From assembly GCA_019918135.1 (NCBI GenBank), contig WBZZ01001696.1, positions 177,001 through 241,000 on the forward strand: DNA of 64,000 nt. The letters run 5' to 3'. Numbering within the stretch: position 1 is the stretch's first letter; every line of letters starts with the position of its first letter. This document shows positions 17,517-26,997 of the stretch, in pieces. The position numbers and the translations under genes are program-made. The notes below the pieces were generated by a model. It made no database searches, was not told the DNA's origin, and saw only the letters and a program-made list of their open reading frames with translations. The DNA comes from Paulinella micropora. Its lineage: Eukaryota > Cercozoa > Imbricatea > Euglyphida > Paulinellidae.

Positions 17517-20273
17517 TCAGAAATTCAGGCTGCGTGGCGCCTTTCTGGGTCTGGGAGGTGCTGGCTGCTGCTGCGCCTGGTGGTGTGGCGGCGGCGAGTC
17601 GAAGCCGGCCTCGTCCGGCGGCTCGAACGCTAGGTCGGGCACTGGCACCGGCAAGAGCGTGCGCTCCGCCCGGCGCAGCGCTTCTCTCTGGCGGGCAGAC
17701 AAAAACCTGACCACCGCGAGGTCTGGGACATCCTCGTTGTTGAATTCGTCCGATTGCGGCCAGGCTACGTCGGGCCCCTTGCAGCGGAGGAGCCAGTCCG
17801 CGGCCGCCAGCCTGGCGGAGTTGGCTGCAGGAGTGTCCCGCAGTTGGAATAGCACGTGCTGCAACAAGTAGCGTACGTGGGGCGCAGCGGCCAGGCCGCT
17901 CTCAACGGCACACCACCCGAGCAGCCCGCCGGGGACCGGGGAATCTGGCTTGCCCAGGTATTTCAAGAGAGCTCTCCCGTCGCGCAGCAGCTCGTGCACG
18001 GGGTGGGGTTTGTCACAGAAGCGGTTGGTCTCCGCGCGCAAGAGGCGCAGGGTCTGTTCTCGGTGTTCGTCACCGGGGGGCGCAAAGGCCGCCCGGCACA
18101 GCTCGTCGACCGCGGCGGACAGCGTGCCCGGCAGACCCCCCAGGCTGGCTCCGCTGCCCAAACATTGGCCCAGGCGCCGGCCCAGCCAGGCGTACGGGTC
18201 GCTGTCCCGGGGTTGTAGACATTTCACGACCCGGGCGAACCTCGCGCCGTCGTCCTCTTTTTCTTCTACTGTTGGCCCGCTGTCCAGCCCGCGGCCCAGC
18301 ACGCTAACCGCGTAGGCCGCGACCTGTTCCGGGGCCCTGCGCAGCTCCTGCAGCGTCTGCCAGAGCCTCTCCGCGTAGGCCTCCACTAAATCGTCGGGCG
18401 ACAGCCTCGGCTCGGCGCGGGTGCGGAAGGCCTGCCGGCCGAAACTCTGTCGTGCGCGGAGGCGTCGGGCGACCTCCGCCCCCGAAGAAGGCAGATTGTC
18501 GAGCAGGGCCTCCAAACAAAACGCCGCGGTCCTGAACTTTCTGTGCCAGACGTCGTGGCTCTGCAGCAGCCGCGCACAACCGGACCACCAGGCTTCTAGG
18601 GCTTGCCTGCCGTTGCCGGGCCACTCTTGTCTGAACGTGTCCCCCCGTACCTCTTGCACACAGGCGGGCAGCGCCAGTACGGGGCGTGGGGTGTCGTTGT
18701 TCAGCGCGTACCTCTCCAGCCGCTGTGGTTGCGGTCGCCACCTGATAATCCTGGACGTGTGGGGCCCTACCGATACCCAGAGGAAGCCGCTGAGGTCCAG
18801 GACACAGCGCTGGAGCGGAATATCTATATCGGCGCCCGCGCCGATCTCCAGCAGCACGAGCGAGTGCCCCCCGCGGTACGGCCCCGCCAGCAAGGCCAGG
18901 CTCCCCGCCGAGTCGGTCACGTGCCAGGTGGTCGTTACCTGCTGGTCGAGGTCGGCGTCGTCGTCGGGCAGGCCGCGGCGCACTGGCTCCTGGGGGCCCG
19001 TCCTGATCGCCAGCAGGCGGTCGCAGCCCCTAACGTACAGGTGCCCGCGGAATTCCGGCACCCACAAACCCCGCAGCTCGGTACAGTTGACCACGGACAG
19101 CTCGACCCTCTGTGCCAGCGGGGTGGTGCCCGTGCGTTCTAGGCGGAGCAGTCGCAGGCCGGCGCAGTCGCTGAGGTAGTTCCGGCCCAGTAACCTGGCG
19201 AGCGTGATGATCCGGACCTGACAGTTGGCGATTTTCAGCGTGCCCTTCCTGTCCGGGGCGTTCAGGTGTACGGCCCCGGTAATCCTGCAGTTGTCGAGGG
19301 ACACCTTCTTCGGGTGGTAATTCTCCGTGTGCCGGAGCAGCAGGTTGACGTTGTGGAAGTCGCAACCCTTGGCCTCCAGGGTTTGCACCAACAGCGCGTC
19401 CACGTCAGCGGCTTGTACGTCAATAAGCGTGGCCTGGGTCTCGGCCGCGAAGTGCCCGAGGTAAATGTTGTTAACCCGCACGTCGTGGAGGGTGACGGAG
19501 TGCCGGAGCCGTTTGCCCGGCTCGTTCGCGCCGAGGTCCGGGCCCGGACCATCGTCCTCGAACCGCACGTTATGCCAGTAGAGCCGGGCGCAGTAGGGCG
19601 CGTACAACGTGCCCACACCGTCGCGCAACAGCCGCACGTGTTCCAGGACGAGGCGTCTGGCGCTGTGCAGGCGCTGGAGGAAGCTCGCCGGCAGCTGGAC
19701 CAGCCGCTCTTTCAGCTCATTCCCGTTAGGTTCGTCCGGCACGCCGTCGGGTTCGTCCGGCACACCGGCAGGTTCGTCCGGCACGCCGTCGGGTTCGTCC
19801 GGCACACCGGCAGGTTCGTCCGGTCTTTGCCCCGTTATGCTGATGTCCTGAAGATGTGCCAACAACCACGCCCTGGCTTCTTGGTGCCTGGCCTCGCCGG
19901 CGCCCCGCCGCCAGAGGCCCAGCCAGGCGTTGGTCCTGGCGAGCGAGTCGTCAGTGCTGACCCTGAGCTCAAGCTTCGTCGGCAGCGCCGAGTCGTCCCG
20001 CTGCCGCTGCCAGGGCACCACCAGTTCTAGGAAGTCGTACAGCCTGCCGGGCTCTAGGCTCTGGACGCAACTCTGCCAGGACCTTTCCAACTCCAGGGCC
20101 CTGTGCTCTTGGGACTGTATCTGCCTGGTTTCTGAGTCGTGCAGCTGGAGCGCCTCTTGGATTAGTACCAGCTCGGAGGGCTGGCCGTCGTCGAAGTGTT
20201 TCCCCTCGCGAAAGTATTCATAAATGTGGACGGCTACCGGCGCAAGCGGGTCTGTGTTAGCAAGAGGGTCCAT
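17517..20273 (-). CDS. Large LRR-like/solenoid protein with DEP-repeat insert
   Basis: 918 residues from the ATG at 20273. The N-terminal ~150 residues are helical. Next comes a low-complexity insert of heptad units DEPAGVP/DEPDGVP (about 150-185). From about 210 to 520 the sequence alternates short hydrophobic strands with turn motifs (for example VSLDNCRITG, LSVVNCTELRGL), as in leucine-rich or beta-solenoid repeats. This resembles the other minus-strand F-box/LRR-like genes here. The C-terminal ~400 residues are helical, ending in a Pro/Gln-rich tail. No clear F-box is visible at the N-terminus. A role as a substrate adaptor is suggested only by similarity of style to its neighbours. T-rich CTTTTTAATACA lies about 30 bases upstream. 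Confidence 0.85.
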   Translation of the reverse strand: MDPLANTDPLAPVAVHIYEYFREGKHFDDGQPSELVLIQEALQLHDSETRQIQSQEHRALELERSWQSCVQSLEPGRLYDFLELVVPWQRQRDDSALPTKLELRVSTDDSLARTNAWLGLWRRGAGEARHQEARAWLLAHLQDISITGQRPDEPAGVPDEPDGVPDEPAGVPDEPDGVPDEPNGNELKERLVQLPASFLQRLHSARRLVLEHVRLLRDGVGTLYAPYCARLYWHNVRFEDDGPGPDLGANEPGKRLRHSVTLHDVRVNNIYLGHFAAETQATLIDVQAADVDALLVQTLEAKGCDFHNVNLLLRHTENYHPKKVSLDNCRITGAVHLNAPDRKGTLKIANCQVRIITLARLLGRNYLSDCAGLRLLRLERTGTTPLAQRVELSVVNCTELRGLWVPEFRGHLYVRGCDRLLAIRTGPQEPVRRGLPDDDADLDQQVTTTWHVTDSAGSLALLAGPYRGGHSLVLLEIGAGADIDIPLQRCVLDLSGFLWVSVGPHTSRIIRWRPQPQRLERYALNNDTPRPVLALPACVQEVRGDTFRQEWPGNGRQALEAWWSGCARLLQSHDVWHRKFRTAAFCLEALLDNLPSSGAEVARRLRARQSFGRQAFRTRAEPRLSPDDLVEAYAERLWQTLQELRRAPEQVAAYAVSVLGRGLDSGPTVEEKEDDGARFARVVKCLQPRDSDPYAWLGRRLGQCLGSGASLGGLPGTLSAAVDELCRAAFAPPGDEHREQTLRLLRAETNRFCDKPHPVHELLRDGRALLKYLGKPDSPVPGGLLGWCAVESGLAAAPHVRYLLQHVLFQLRDTPAANSARLAAADWLLRCKGPDVAWPQSDEFNNEDVPDLAVVRFLSARQREALRRAERTLLPVPVPDLAFEPPDEAGFDSPPPHHQAQQQPAPPRPRKAPRSLNF
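19731..19828. repeat. 21/42-bp tandem repeat coding DEPxGVP
   Basis: Units of 21 bases, GTTCGTCCGGCACGCCGTCG alternating with a CACACCGGCAG variant, repeat about five times. They encode the acidic-proline heptads of the 17517-20273 gene. Confidence 0.85.
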
Positions 20274-20301
20274 CCTCCCTCGGAACGGGGGGGTCTCGTC
20301 G

Positions 20302-20313
20302 CTTTTTAATACA
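20302..20313 (-). promoter_or_regulatory. T-rich promoter-like motif
   Basis: On the minus strand this reads TGTATTAAAAAG, about 30-40 bases upstream of the ATG at 20273. It resembles AT-rich elements before other starts in the window. Confidence 0.3.
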
Positions 20314-20659
20314 AGTTATAGGCCGGGGACCACAGGGCAGCGGACTTTCTAAAAACTCTGCTTACTAGCCGCCGGCGGCCCCCCCCCCCTCCTTTCTCTG
20401 CCAACCCCCACCACCGACCCCAAATTCTCCTAGCGCAGGGAGAGTCAGGGTGAAAATGCGTCCGGCCGCGCCGGACTGGTTAGTGCCACACCCCCACCGG
20501 GGAAAACGCCATCCCCACCCCCCCCTCCCCGCCAGAAAAATCAGGCCGTCCCCCGGGCGGGCCCAAAAGCTCTGGGTTGGCTGCCAGCCACCCCCCTTCC
20601 CCCCCCCCCCCAGACAGGAGCAAGGGTGATATCTTCTTCTTCCCCTCCCCCCCGGCCCG
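20314..20659. other. C-rich intergenic region
   Basis: Long C runs (around 20382-20391 and 20598-20612) and no supported coding sequence. It separates two minus-strand genes. Confidence 0.5.
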
Positions 20660-22588
20660 CTAGACGGCCGCCCGCAAATTGTCCAGGCGTATGGTTACCA
20701 GCCGCCACCAACGGAGTTCATCAAACCCGCCCTGCACTGCCGTGGACAAGCCGTTCAGCAGCCGCGACGTTAACAACTGTAGCAACCTCCTGGGCATTGG
20801 ATCCTCGAGCACGAAGCCACCCGCGGCCGGGGCCTGCCGACAGAGCTGGTCCAAGGTACGCGCGACGTCCTGCACCGCGGCCGTGCAGTCCTGTCCCTGC
20901 TGGCAAGCACGGGACACGCGCGATATCTGGCTCCCCAGGTATTCCGCCAAGAGCAGGCGCAGCTGCGCCCCTTCCTGCCACGGCCGTGGCCAGGAGGGGC
21001 ACGCGGCGGGACCCCCTACATTCGCGTACAGCCGGCCACGCACACAGCTGTACACCGTTGCACCACAGTTGGGCCACGCACGCAAGAGCGTGTAGCTGCC
21101 CCTGACGTAGGCCGACACGGGAGTGTTACTTTCGTAGCCCCGGCGGCCGCACAGGAAGGAGACGTAAGCTTCCACCGTGACTGGCAGACGGCACAGCACG
21201 CGCAGCAGCTTGTTCTGCAGCTCTACTAACGGCCCGGGGTCGCGCTGGGTCCGCCTGATGAAATGGTACAGGTAGCCGCACAGGTTGAACGACACGAAAC
21301 GCAAGAGGGGTGGCACTGCGGGCGGGTCGGCCAGTGCCCTTTCCCAGCGCTTGGCCCAACGCCGCAGGCGCGAACCGTCGTCCAGCACCGGACACTCGGG
21401 CAGCAGCACCGTCGCGGTTGGCATGGCTAAAGAAATGGCCAGTTCGCGCTTGGGGCCGGGCTGGGCCAAGAACGCGCACGCCAGCGCGGGCGCGGCGCCG
21501 GACCCGCGGTCCACCACCGTTAGCACGGCCGGCCGCAGCGTCCGTAGCGCCGACAGGTCGGCCGAAACGACGGCGTGCCGCGAGCCCAGGTTCAGCAGTT
21601 CCAGGTCCAGCCAGCCCGGGCGATATTTGCTTGGCAGCAGCAGCGCCGCCAGGCGTTCCAGCGAGCCGCGCGCCAGCCCCGGCAGGTGCTCGGCGCCGGG
21701 CTCCCCCGTTGCTAGTGACTGGCACGCCGACACCCGCAGCTTGTACACGGTTAGTTTCGGGGTTAGCTCCGGCGCCAGGTTAAACCCGCCGGCATCCGGC
21801 GGGGCCCAGCGCAGCAGCTGCGGCAGACCTACCGCGCAGCTCAGCTCCACCCTCTTGAGGCGGGGCCAGCGTGCCCCGCCCAGCCAGACTAGCACGTCGT
21901 CTGGTTCCTGCAGTTGCGGCCCGTGGTCCGACACGCTGACGCGCCGGAGCGTCCGTGCCAGGCGTTGGCAAACGGGGCCAAACACGCGCGCCCCCAGGCA
22001 ACCCCGCAGCTCTAGGATTTGCAGCGCGCGGCAGCCCAGCCCGCCCACGCCCGCCTCCCCCAGGTCCACGTTCGTCAACCTGAGCCGCCGGAGGCCCCGG
22101 GCCAGCGCCGCTAAGCCCGGCAGTATGACTGCACTCCAAGAGCCCGGCGCCACCCCCGGGGGAGGCCGCAGGATCGACAAATCCAAGCGGCGCAGGGCTG
22201 GCCTGGGCGCCGTGGCCCCCAGCAGCCTGGCCACGGCGCGCGGGTGGCCGCTCACCGAGAGCCTCTGGACCTTGGTAAAGCACGACAGGACGCTCCGCAG
22301 CAGACAGAAGTTGGCGTCCGGCAGGTTGCCATGGATGTAGCGCAGGCTCAGACCAACGTCCGGCTGCGCCTGCCACCAGATCTTCTCGGGCCACGCACGG
22401 CGCGTTCTCTCAGGGTCCAGGGCCGCGTGCAGGCACAGCAGCAGCGACGCACGCGCCTTGGCCCGGTGATGCCAAGCGCGGCAGGTCTGGCTCAGCGCCA
22501 GCAGGTCCTGGTACCCGAGGCTCAGCGCCAAGAACTGATAGATTATACCGTCCAGATCGAAGGCCGTCGGCCGCTGCCAGGAGCCCAT
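20660..22588 (-). CDS. F-box/LRR-like protein
   Basis: 642 residues from the ATG at 22588; the frame continues upstream only through homopolymer-coded low-complexity sequence, so this ATG is preferred. Residues about 9-50 form an F-box-like helix set (LDGIIYQFL, YQDLLALSQTCRAWHHRA). Residues about 75-330 contain leucine-rich repeats (for example LRRLDLSIL, LRRLRLTNVDLG, LQILELRGC). The C-terminal half is helical with scattered cysteines. F-box proteins dock to SKP1 of SCF ubiquitin ligases while the LRR region binds substrates; giant viruses often encode them. Here that would mean hijacking host ubiquitination (inference). It is one of several such genes in the window. Confidence 0.85.
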   Translation of the reverse strand: MGSWQRPTAFDLDGIIYQFLALSLGYQDLLALSQTCRAWHHRAKARASLLLCLHAALDPERTRRAWPEKIWWQAQPDVGLSLRYIHGNLPDANFCLLRSVLSCFTKVQRLSVSGHPRAVARLLGATAPRPALRRLDLSILRPPPGVAPGSWSAVILPGLAALARGLRRLRLTNVDLGEAGVGGLGCRALQILELRGCLGARVFGPVCQRLARTLRRVSVSDHGPQLQEPDDVLVWLGGARWPRLKRVELSCAVGLPQLLRWAPPDAGGFNLAPELTPKLTVYKLRVSACQSLATGEPGAEHLPGLARGSLERLAALLLPSKYRPGWLDLELLNLGSRHAVVSADLSALRTLRPAVLTVVDRGSGAAPALACAFLAQPGPKRELAISLAMPTATVLLPECPVLDDGSRLRRWAKRWERALADPPAVPPLLRFVSFNLCGYLYHFIRRTQRDPGPLVELQNKLLRVLCRLPVTVEAYVSFLCGRRGYESNTPVSAYVRGSYTLLRAWPNCGATVYSCVRGRLYANVGGPAACPSWPRPWQEGAQLRLLLAEYLGSQISRVSRACQQGQDCTAAVQDVARTLDQLCRQAPAAGGFVLEDPMPRRLLQLLTSRLLNGLSTAVQGGFDELRWWRLVTIRLDNLRAAV

Positions 22589-23035
22589 CTTGCTCACCGG
22601 CGCCAACCTTGGGGGAGAGGAGGGGCCGGGCGGTCTCTCTTCTTTTTTTTGCTGGTTTTTGGACGCCAGCAGAATGTACGGGGGGGCTTGTCGGGGAGGG
22701 GCGGAAAAAACCGGCGGGGGAGGGGGGAGGGAGGGGACGCAAAAAAAGGGGGGGGGGCCACAGAAACACAACACGAAGAACCGCCCAGAAAGGAGGGGAG
22801 GGCCACGGCCACAACACGAAGAACCGGCCAGGGAGGGAGGGGCCGGGCGAAACAACCTGGGCCTTTCCTGGGGAGGGGGGGGGGAGAAATAGCTTGTTCT
22901 TTTTTTTGTGGGGAGTTCCCTTTGGCTCTTGTTCCTCTGCTGGGATTTTTTTTTTCGCAAACCCCAAAGGGCGGAAGAAGAAGGGGAAAAGCGCCACGAC
23001 CAAAAAAAAATAAAAAAAAAAAGGAACGCAAAAGA
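22589..23035. other. Divergent intergenic region, homopolymer-rich
   Basis: About 450 bases between divergent genes. Runs of G, A and T of 8-11 bases are frequent. A direct repeat with ACAACACGAAGAACCG occurs near 22769 and 22812. Open frames on both strands here code low-complexity sequence only. It probably holds promoters for both flanking genes. Confidence 0.5.
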
Positions 23036-23794
23036 ATGCAATTTCTAGTATCTACCCCAGTACTAAGAGCGGCGGACAAGCCGAGCGTGCACAAGCCCAA
23101 AAACCAATGGTTTCTCGATCTGTTGTCCGAGGCACGGTCCGACTGTGTGCTGGCCATGCCATATCAAGAATTTGTCGACTCCTTTCGATTCATCATGCCA
23201 GACTTCAGCCACCGGCGGCCCAACCACGCCACCAAGCACAGCTCTTGGTGGAATCCCATTACCCGGCAGGAGGCGCTGGGCAGCAAAGCTGAAGATCAAC
23301 TAGTCTGGGAAGAGTTCTTCCGGCCGCGCACCGGCGCCGTGAACGGGTTCGACTGTCTGCACGCGCTCGCACCAGTGTTGCGGACCGCCATTATGACCAC
23401 CGAGGACGAAATGGACTCGTACCGTGGCTCGAGGCTAGACCCCTTGCTGCGTTTCCCGTACATCCTGCTGCTGCCCAGAGCGGCCGGCCATTTCTCACGC
23501 ATGGTCATGTACAACCTGTTGTGCTGTTCTCCGGCCGTGCAGCTGTGTACGACCAACTACGCGCCCATCTCCCGACAACTGTTCCCGTCCTACGAAGCCG
23601 GCCGCAAATGGTTCATGAGTTGTGAAGTCTCGCCAACGCCCCCAAACAGAACGCTAGCTGTGAGGCGTGGTGGTGACGTTCTTGACGTAATTCTGTACGG
23701 ACCCTTTGGTAGCTTCGAGGTTTACAAACTAGGCTTTCAGAAGGTGCCGCGGGTTAAAAGGGAACCCAAGCTAGAGCCCAAGCTAGAACCGTAA
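23036..23794 (+). CDS. Unrecognised 252-residue protein
   Basis: ATG at 23036, directly after an A-rich run. The protein is soluble, with mixed alpha/beta character and rich in aromatic residues. It has no membrane helix or known motif that I recognise. The C-terminus carries a short tandem of EPKL (KREPKLEPKLEP), charged and probably disordered. The gene is divergent from the F-box/LRR-like gene, followed by AATAAA at 23852, and convergent with the small Cys-rich gene. Confident as coding; function unknown. Confidence 0.85.
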   Translation: MQFLVSTPVLRAADKPSVHKPKNQWFLDLLSEARSDCVLAMPYQEFVDSFRFIMPDFSHRRPNHATKHSSWWNPITRQEALGSKAEDQLVWEEFFRPRTGAVNGFDCLHALAPVLRTAIMTTEDEMDSYRGSRLDPLLRFPYILLLPRAAGHFSRMVMYNLLCCSPAVQLCTTNYAPISRQLFPSYEAGRKWFMSCEVSPTPPNRTLAVRRGGDVLDVILYGPFGSFEVYKLGFQKVPRVKREPKLEPKLEP

Positions 23795-23851
23795 CCCGAC
23801 TAAAAGAAACTAGGCCAAGCGAGTGCTTTTTGTTTTAACTACACAAATTTT

Positions 23852-23857
23852 AATAAA
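23852..23857 (+). terminator. AATAAA poly(A)-like signal
   Basis: TTTTAATAAACCC lies 58 bases after the stop of the 23036-23794 gene, in the convergent gap. Confidence 0.5.
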
Positions 23858-23902
23858 CCCGTCGGGCCGGGCTGTCCTCCTTTTCCCCCAAAGGTGTTGG
23901 TG

Positions 23903-24301
23903 CTAGGCCGGTTCCTCATTATAGCCGCAAGGACAGCCGTGGGTATCTTCGGGGTGACGCCACTCGCTGCACTCAGGGTTGCCGCAGCTGTAGAGCCGGC
24001 AGGTGTCACAATCGCTCGCGTCCGCGAAGCCCCGGAAGGTCTCGGCAATCGCGCGGGCGCCCACTAGCGCACGGAGCAGCTTCTGGCACACGGTCTTGAG
24101 GTCTTCCGGCGCGGTCCTGTTGGCTTCTGCCACAAGCAGGGCCAAATTGTCCTCGTCGCAGACTTCTTCTTCGTACAGCAGCACGCATTCAGCGCGCTGG
24201 GCGCACCACTCGGGGTTTAGCTTTTCTTCACCCCGTAGGGTGAGCTCGAACGTTTGCTCCGCGGTCTTGGCGTGGGGCTGGCTCGCGGTTGGCTGTGACA
24301 T
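23903..24301 (-). CDS. Small protein with Cys/His-rich, probably zinc-binding C-terminus
   Basis: 132 residues from the ATG at 24301; sequence upstream in frame is homopolymer-derived and has no better start. The first ~90 residues are acidic and helical. The last 35 carry CDTCRLYSCGNPEC, then two His and CPCGYN, giving six Cys and two His in 30 residues. This spacing suggests one or two zinc sites. I do not recognise the family. Such small zinc proteins in viruses often act in regulation or ubiquitin pathways, but nothing here proves that. Confidence 0.75.
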   Translation of the reverse strand: MSQPTASQPHAKTAEQTFELTLRGEEKLNPEWCAQRAECVLLYEEEVCDEDNLALLVAEANRTAPEDLKTVCQKLLRALVGARAIAETFRGFADASDCDTCRLYSCGNPECSEWRHPEDTHGCPCGYNEEPA

Positions 24302-24866
24302 CTTCCCTTTTTTTTTTGGAGGAGTGATTGTACAGCCTCTCGGACAGAAAAGAAAAAGTGGGCAGAAAAGCCCAATGTGAAAGGAGGGGGGGGGGCCGCC
24401 GGTTCTTTTTTTTTGGTGGGGTAAAAAGGTGGGAGGGCTATTGCCTGGGCACCCCGAGCCCGCGTAAGCGGGGCTCGGTCCGCGCGGCCGCCGAATACCG
24501 CGCACAAGCCCGCAAAGAGCGTCAGGACCACCCGGCCCACGTCGGCGGCCCCAGGGCTACGGGCCAGAACATGCCGCCGGATGCCGTCCCTACCCAGAGC
24601 CCGCGGCCAGCTGCTCTCCGCGCTTTGGCGCGCTGGCCGGCCGGCAGAACACGGCTCCTCCTTTTTACTTTTGGTCGTGGTGGTAAATGGAAGCGTCGCT
24701 AACGTGGCCCGGGTTCTTCACGTACCAGACCTCGCTCTTCTTTAGGAGGAAGCCTCGCAATGCACGAGTCCGTTGTCTCGTCCGCCCGTGGCCACATGCC
24801 GTGGTTTGGGAAGATTTTCAGTCTTTGCTCTTCTGTTTATCGGCAGTGTCTTTTTGTTCTGTCGTT
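24302..24866. other. Intergenic region with weak coding-like GC-rich patch
   Basis: The centre (about 24430-24660) is GC-rich like the genes. On the minus strand from 24540 it reads a hydrophobic stretch VVLTLFAGLCAVFGG, but the frame soon enters homopolymer-coded sequence. This could be a remnant of a small secreted protein gene. No complete gene is supported. Confidence 0.35.
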
Positions 24867-26294
24867 TTACACAAGTTTGCTTTCTTTAATTAGCAGACCC
24901 TGCCGGGCCAAGCGGCTACTGGTAGTCTGGATGTAGCTAGCGTAGGGCGCTGGACAACCCCCGGCCTCTTGCCGCGGGGGCACCCTCTCACACTCGCGTA
25001 GTTCCAGGACCTGATAACGCAGGCTGTGGTTCAGGGTAGTGTTGCCGACGTGGCACTGCCGGAACAGCAGCCGGGTCGGCTTCTGTCCCGCCTTTTGTTG
25101 CAGCAGAACATCCAGCCGCCTGATTTCCAAGCGCTCGAACCTGATTTCGGTCAGGCCCGCACCCTCGCCCGTCACCACGAGGTGCTCGACCTTCTGCACG
25201 CCGGCTAGCCGTGGGCCCTGCAGGGCGAGCTCTTGTACGCTGCCCAGCAAGTTGAAATGCAGCGTGCCCGCCACGTCTTCCTCCAGAGAAACCTCCGCTT
25301 GTCGCAACGCCAGGTCTGCGCGTGTGGTGGCGCCGGGGCCCGCCAGCCTAATGGCGGCCGTTGAGGACACCACCGTCAGGTGCTGGAATTGTAGGTTGTG
25401 CCGCAGCTCGAGCGTCACGTCGTCGCCCTGCACCCGGAGCTCCCTGAGATTAGTGCAGGACTCGAGCGTGACCCGGCGGCTGTCGACGTCCAGTCCGGGA
25501 CAGTCGGTGAAGTCCGAGTGCTTGCACTTGAGCCAAACGACCCCGCCCGCGTCCCGCAGCTGGGCGGACGGCAGACGCCAACAGACGCGGTAGAAGAACA
25601 GGGCCGCGATGAACCTGTTGTGGCTCAGCCCAAGCCTGCACCAGTTCTCGTACGTCACGTCGCCCTCGATAAACTGTCCTATCCTCTGCGCTGGCCCTCG
25701 TGCCGGAACCTCACCGGCCAGGCGGTAGAGCGTGAACCGCCGGAACATGGCCGTGGGCCACAGGGGCCGGGTGAAGGCGCGCAGCACCGCGCTCCGGTGG
25801 AAACGAATGCACTCCAGCTTGGTGAAGGTCAGCCTCGCGAGGCTGGCCGTGTTCTTCGTCCGCAGAGAACTGGCGCCGAACAGGTTGAGCAGCCCGCCCA
25901 CACGGGTCCAGCCCGGTTGCAGGCTCTGCGACAGCCCCCGGGCCACGTCCAGGCACGTTCCGCCCCGCCGCCACAGCTCTTGTGCCGCGCTCGCGCTACC
26001 GCCATAGCTGAACAGCACGATCGCTAACAGCAGCTGCGGCGTGTGGGGGCAACCCGTGCCGTAGTCGTTGGGCGGCGCGTTGGGTTCGCTGTCGTAATAG
26101 ACCCGCAGCCGACCACCCGGCGGCGCCCCACGACCGTGGCACGGGCGCCGCAGCAGCAGGTCCAGGGGGGTTAAGTACACCGAAAAGACACCTGGTTCCG
26201 GGGCACCGCCGGGGTGGCCCGGCCGTGCTTGCCAATAAGCTTTCTCTTCCGCGCTGAGCGCTGTACGCCATTCCCAGCATTCAGGGGCGGCCAT
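24867..26294 (-). CDS. LRR-like/solenoid protein
   Basis: 475 residues from the ATG at 26294. The N-terminal ~200 residues are helical without a convincing F-box. From about residue 250 there are short repeating strands with turn residues (CPGLDVDSRRVTLESC, LRELRVQGDDVTLEL, VEHLVVTGEG, LEIRRLDVLL), a degenerate leucine-rich or right-handed solenoid pattern. It resembles the 17517-20273 and 39534-40247 products in style. TTATTTAAAAA on the plus strand at 26301-26311 is a T-rich promoter-like element 7-17 bases from the start. Function unknown; a protein-binding adaptor is likely. Confidence 0.82.
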   Translation of the reverse strand: MAAPECWEWRTALSAEEKAYWQARPGHPGGAPEPGVFSVYLTPLDLLLRRPCHGRGAPPGGRLRVYYDSEPNAPPNDYGTGCPHTPQLLLAIVLFSYGGSASAAQELWRRGGTCLDVARGLSQSLQPGWTRVGGLLNLFGASSLRTKNTASLARLTFTKLECIRFHRSAVLRAFTRPLWPTAMFRRFTLYRLAGEVPARGPAQRIGQFIEGDVTYENWCRLGLSHNRFIAALFFYRVCWRLPSAQLRDAGGVVWLKCKHSDFTDCPGLDVDSRRVTLESCTNLRELRVQGDDVTLELRHNLQFQHLTVVSSTAAIRLAGPGATTRADLALRQAEVSLEEDVAGTLHFNLLGSVQELALQGPRLAGVQKVEHLVVTGEGAGLTEIRFERLEIRRLDVLLQQKAGQKPTRLLFRQCHVGNTTLNHSLRYQVLELRECERVPPRQEAGGCPAPYASYIQTTSSRLARQGLLIKESKLV

Positions 26295-26300
26295 GACTGT

Positions 26301-26311
26301 TTATTTAAAAA
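26301..26311 (-). promoter_or_regulatory. T-rich TTTTTAAATAA element
   Basis: Seven bases upstream of the ATG at 26294 on the minus strand. It matches the T-run plus AAA pattern seen before several starts. Confidence 0.3.
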
Positions 26312-26997
26312 CCCGGGCTTACTATTTTAGAGTGGGGGAATAAAAAAAGGGAGGGAAAGGAGAACCTGCTCGACTTTTTGTCTGATCCCTCCCCCTCCCC
26401 CCCCCTTTTTAATCTCGCGTGGTTGCCCGTTTTTTTTTCCTGTCTTTCTTTTTTCAACGCGTCCGTTCGCTGGAAAAGGGCTCTTGCCTCTCTCCCCCTC
26501 CCCCCCCCCCCAAAATCGGCCGGACCTTCGCCCAGGGCTCCTTTCTCGCACGTGGGTTCTGCACGCCAAAGAGTTAGCTACGGCCGCCTGAGCAAGGTCG
26601 GGAAAACCGTCCGGGAGCAGCCCTGTGTTTAGCGGCCTAAACACCCTACGGCGGGCAGCGCGCTCACTCCGGCGCAGTGGCGCTCCGGCCCCCGTGCACG
26701 ATTCTTGCGTCGCTCGCTCACAGCAGGCACTGCCAGAACAACGAGACCAGTAACAACCAGGGGTGCGCGATCTGCGTGGTCAGGAACAGGTCTTCCGGCC
26801 GCCCTGCCAGCTGCCCTCGGCCGGCTGGTCTCTGCTGTCAAGAGAGATTCTTTTTTTCTGGTTTCTGCACTGAATTCTGGTGCCGAAAATTCGGTTCATT
26901 CTGCGCCAGCTCCTGCCCCAAAAAAAGCGGCAAACTAAAGTTTTACTGGTTTTTTTTTGGGGTGTATTGATCTCTGGCTGGGAAGAACGTCGCGCAG
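26312..26997. other. Intergenic region, no supported gene
   Basis: C and T runs dominate up to 26510. A GC-rich patch at 26640-26840 has short open frames on both strands (one minus frame reads a hydrophobic LVVTGLVVLAVPA) but none has a convincing full structure. It may be a decayed small gene. Confidence 0.4.

Noticed and set aside
22590-23035. Overlapping long N-terminal extensions of both flanking genes
   Set aside because: They are translated homopolymer sequence; conserved domains begin at the ATGs at 22588 and 23036.
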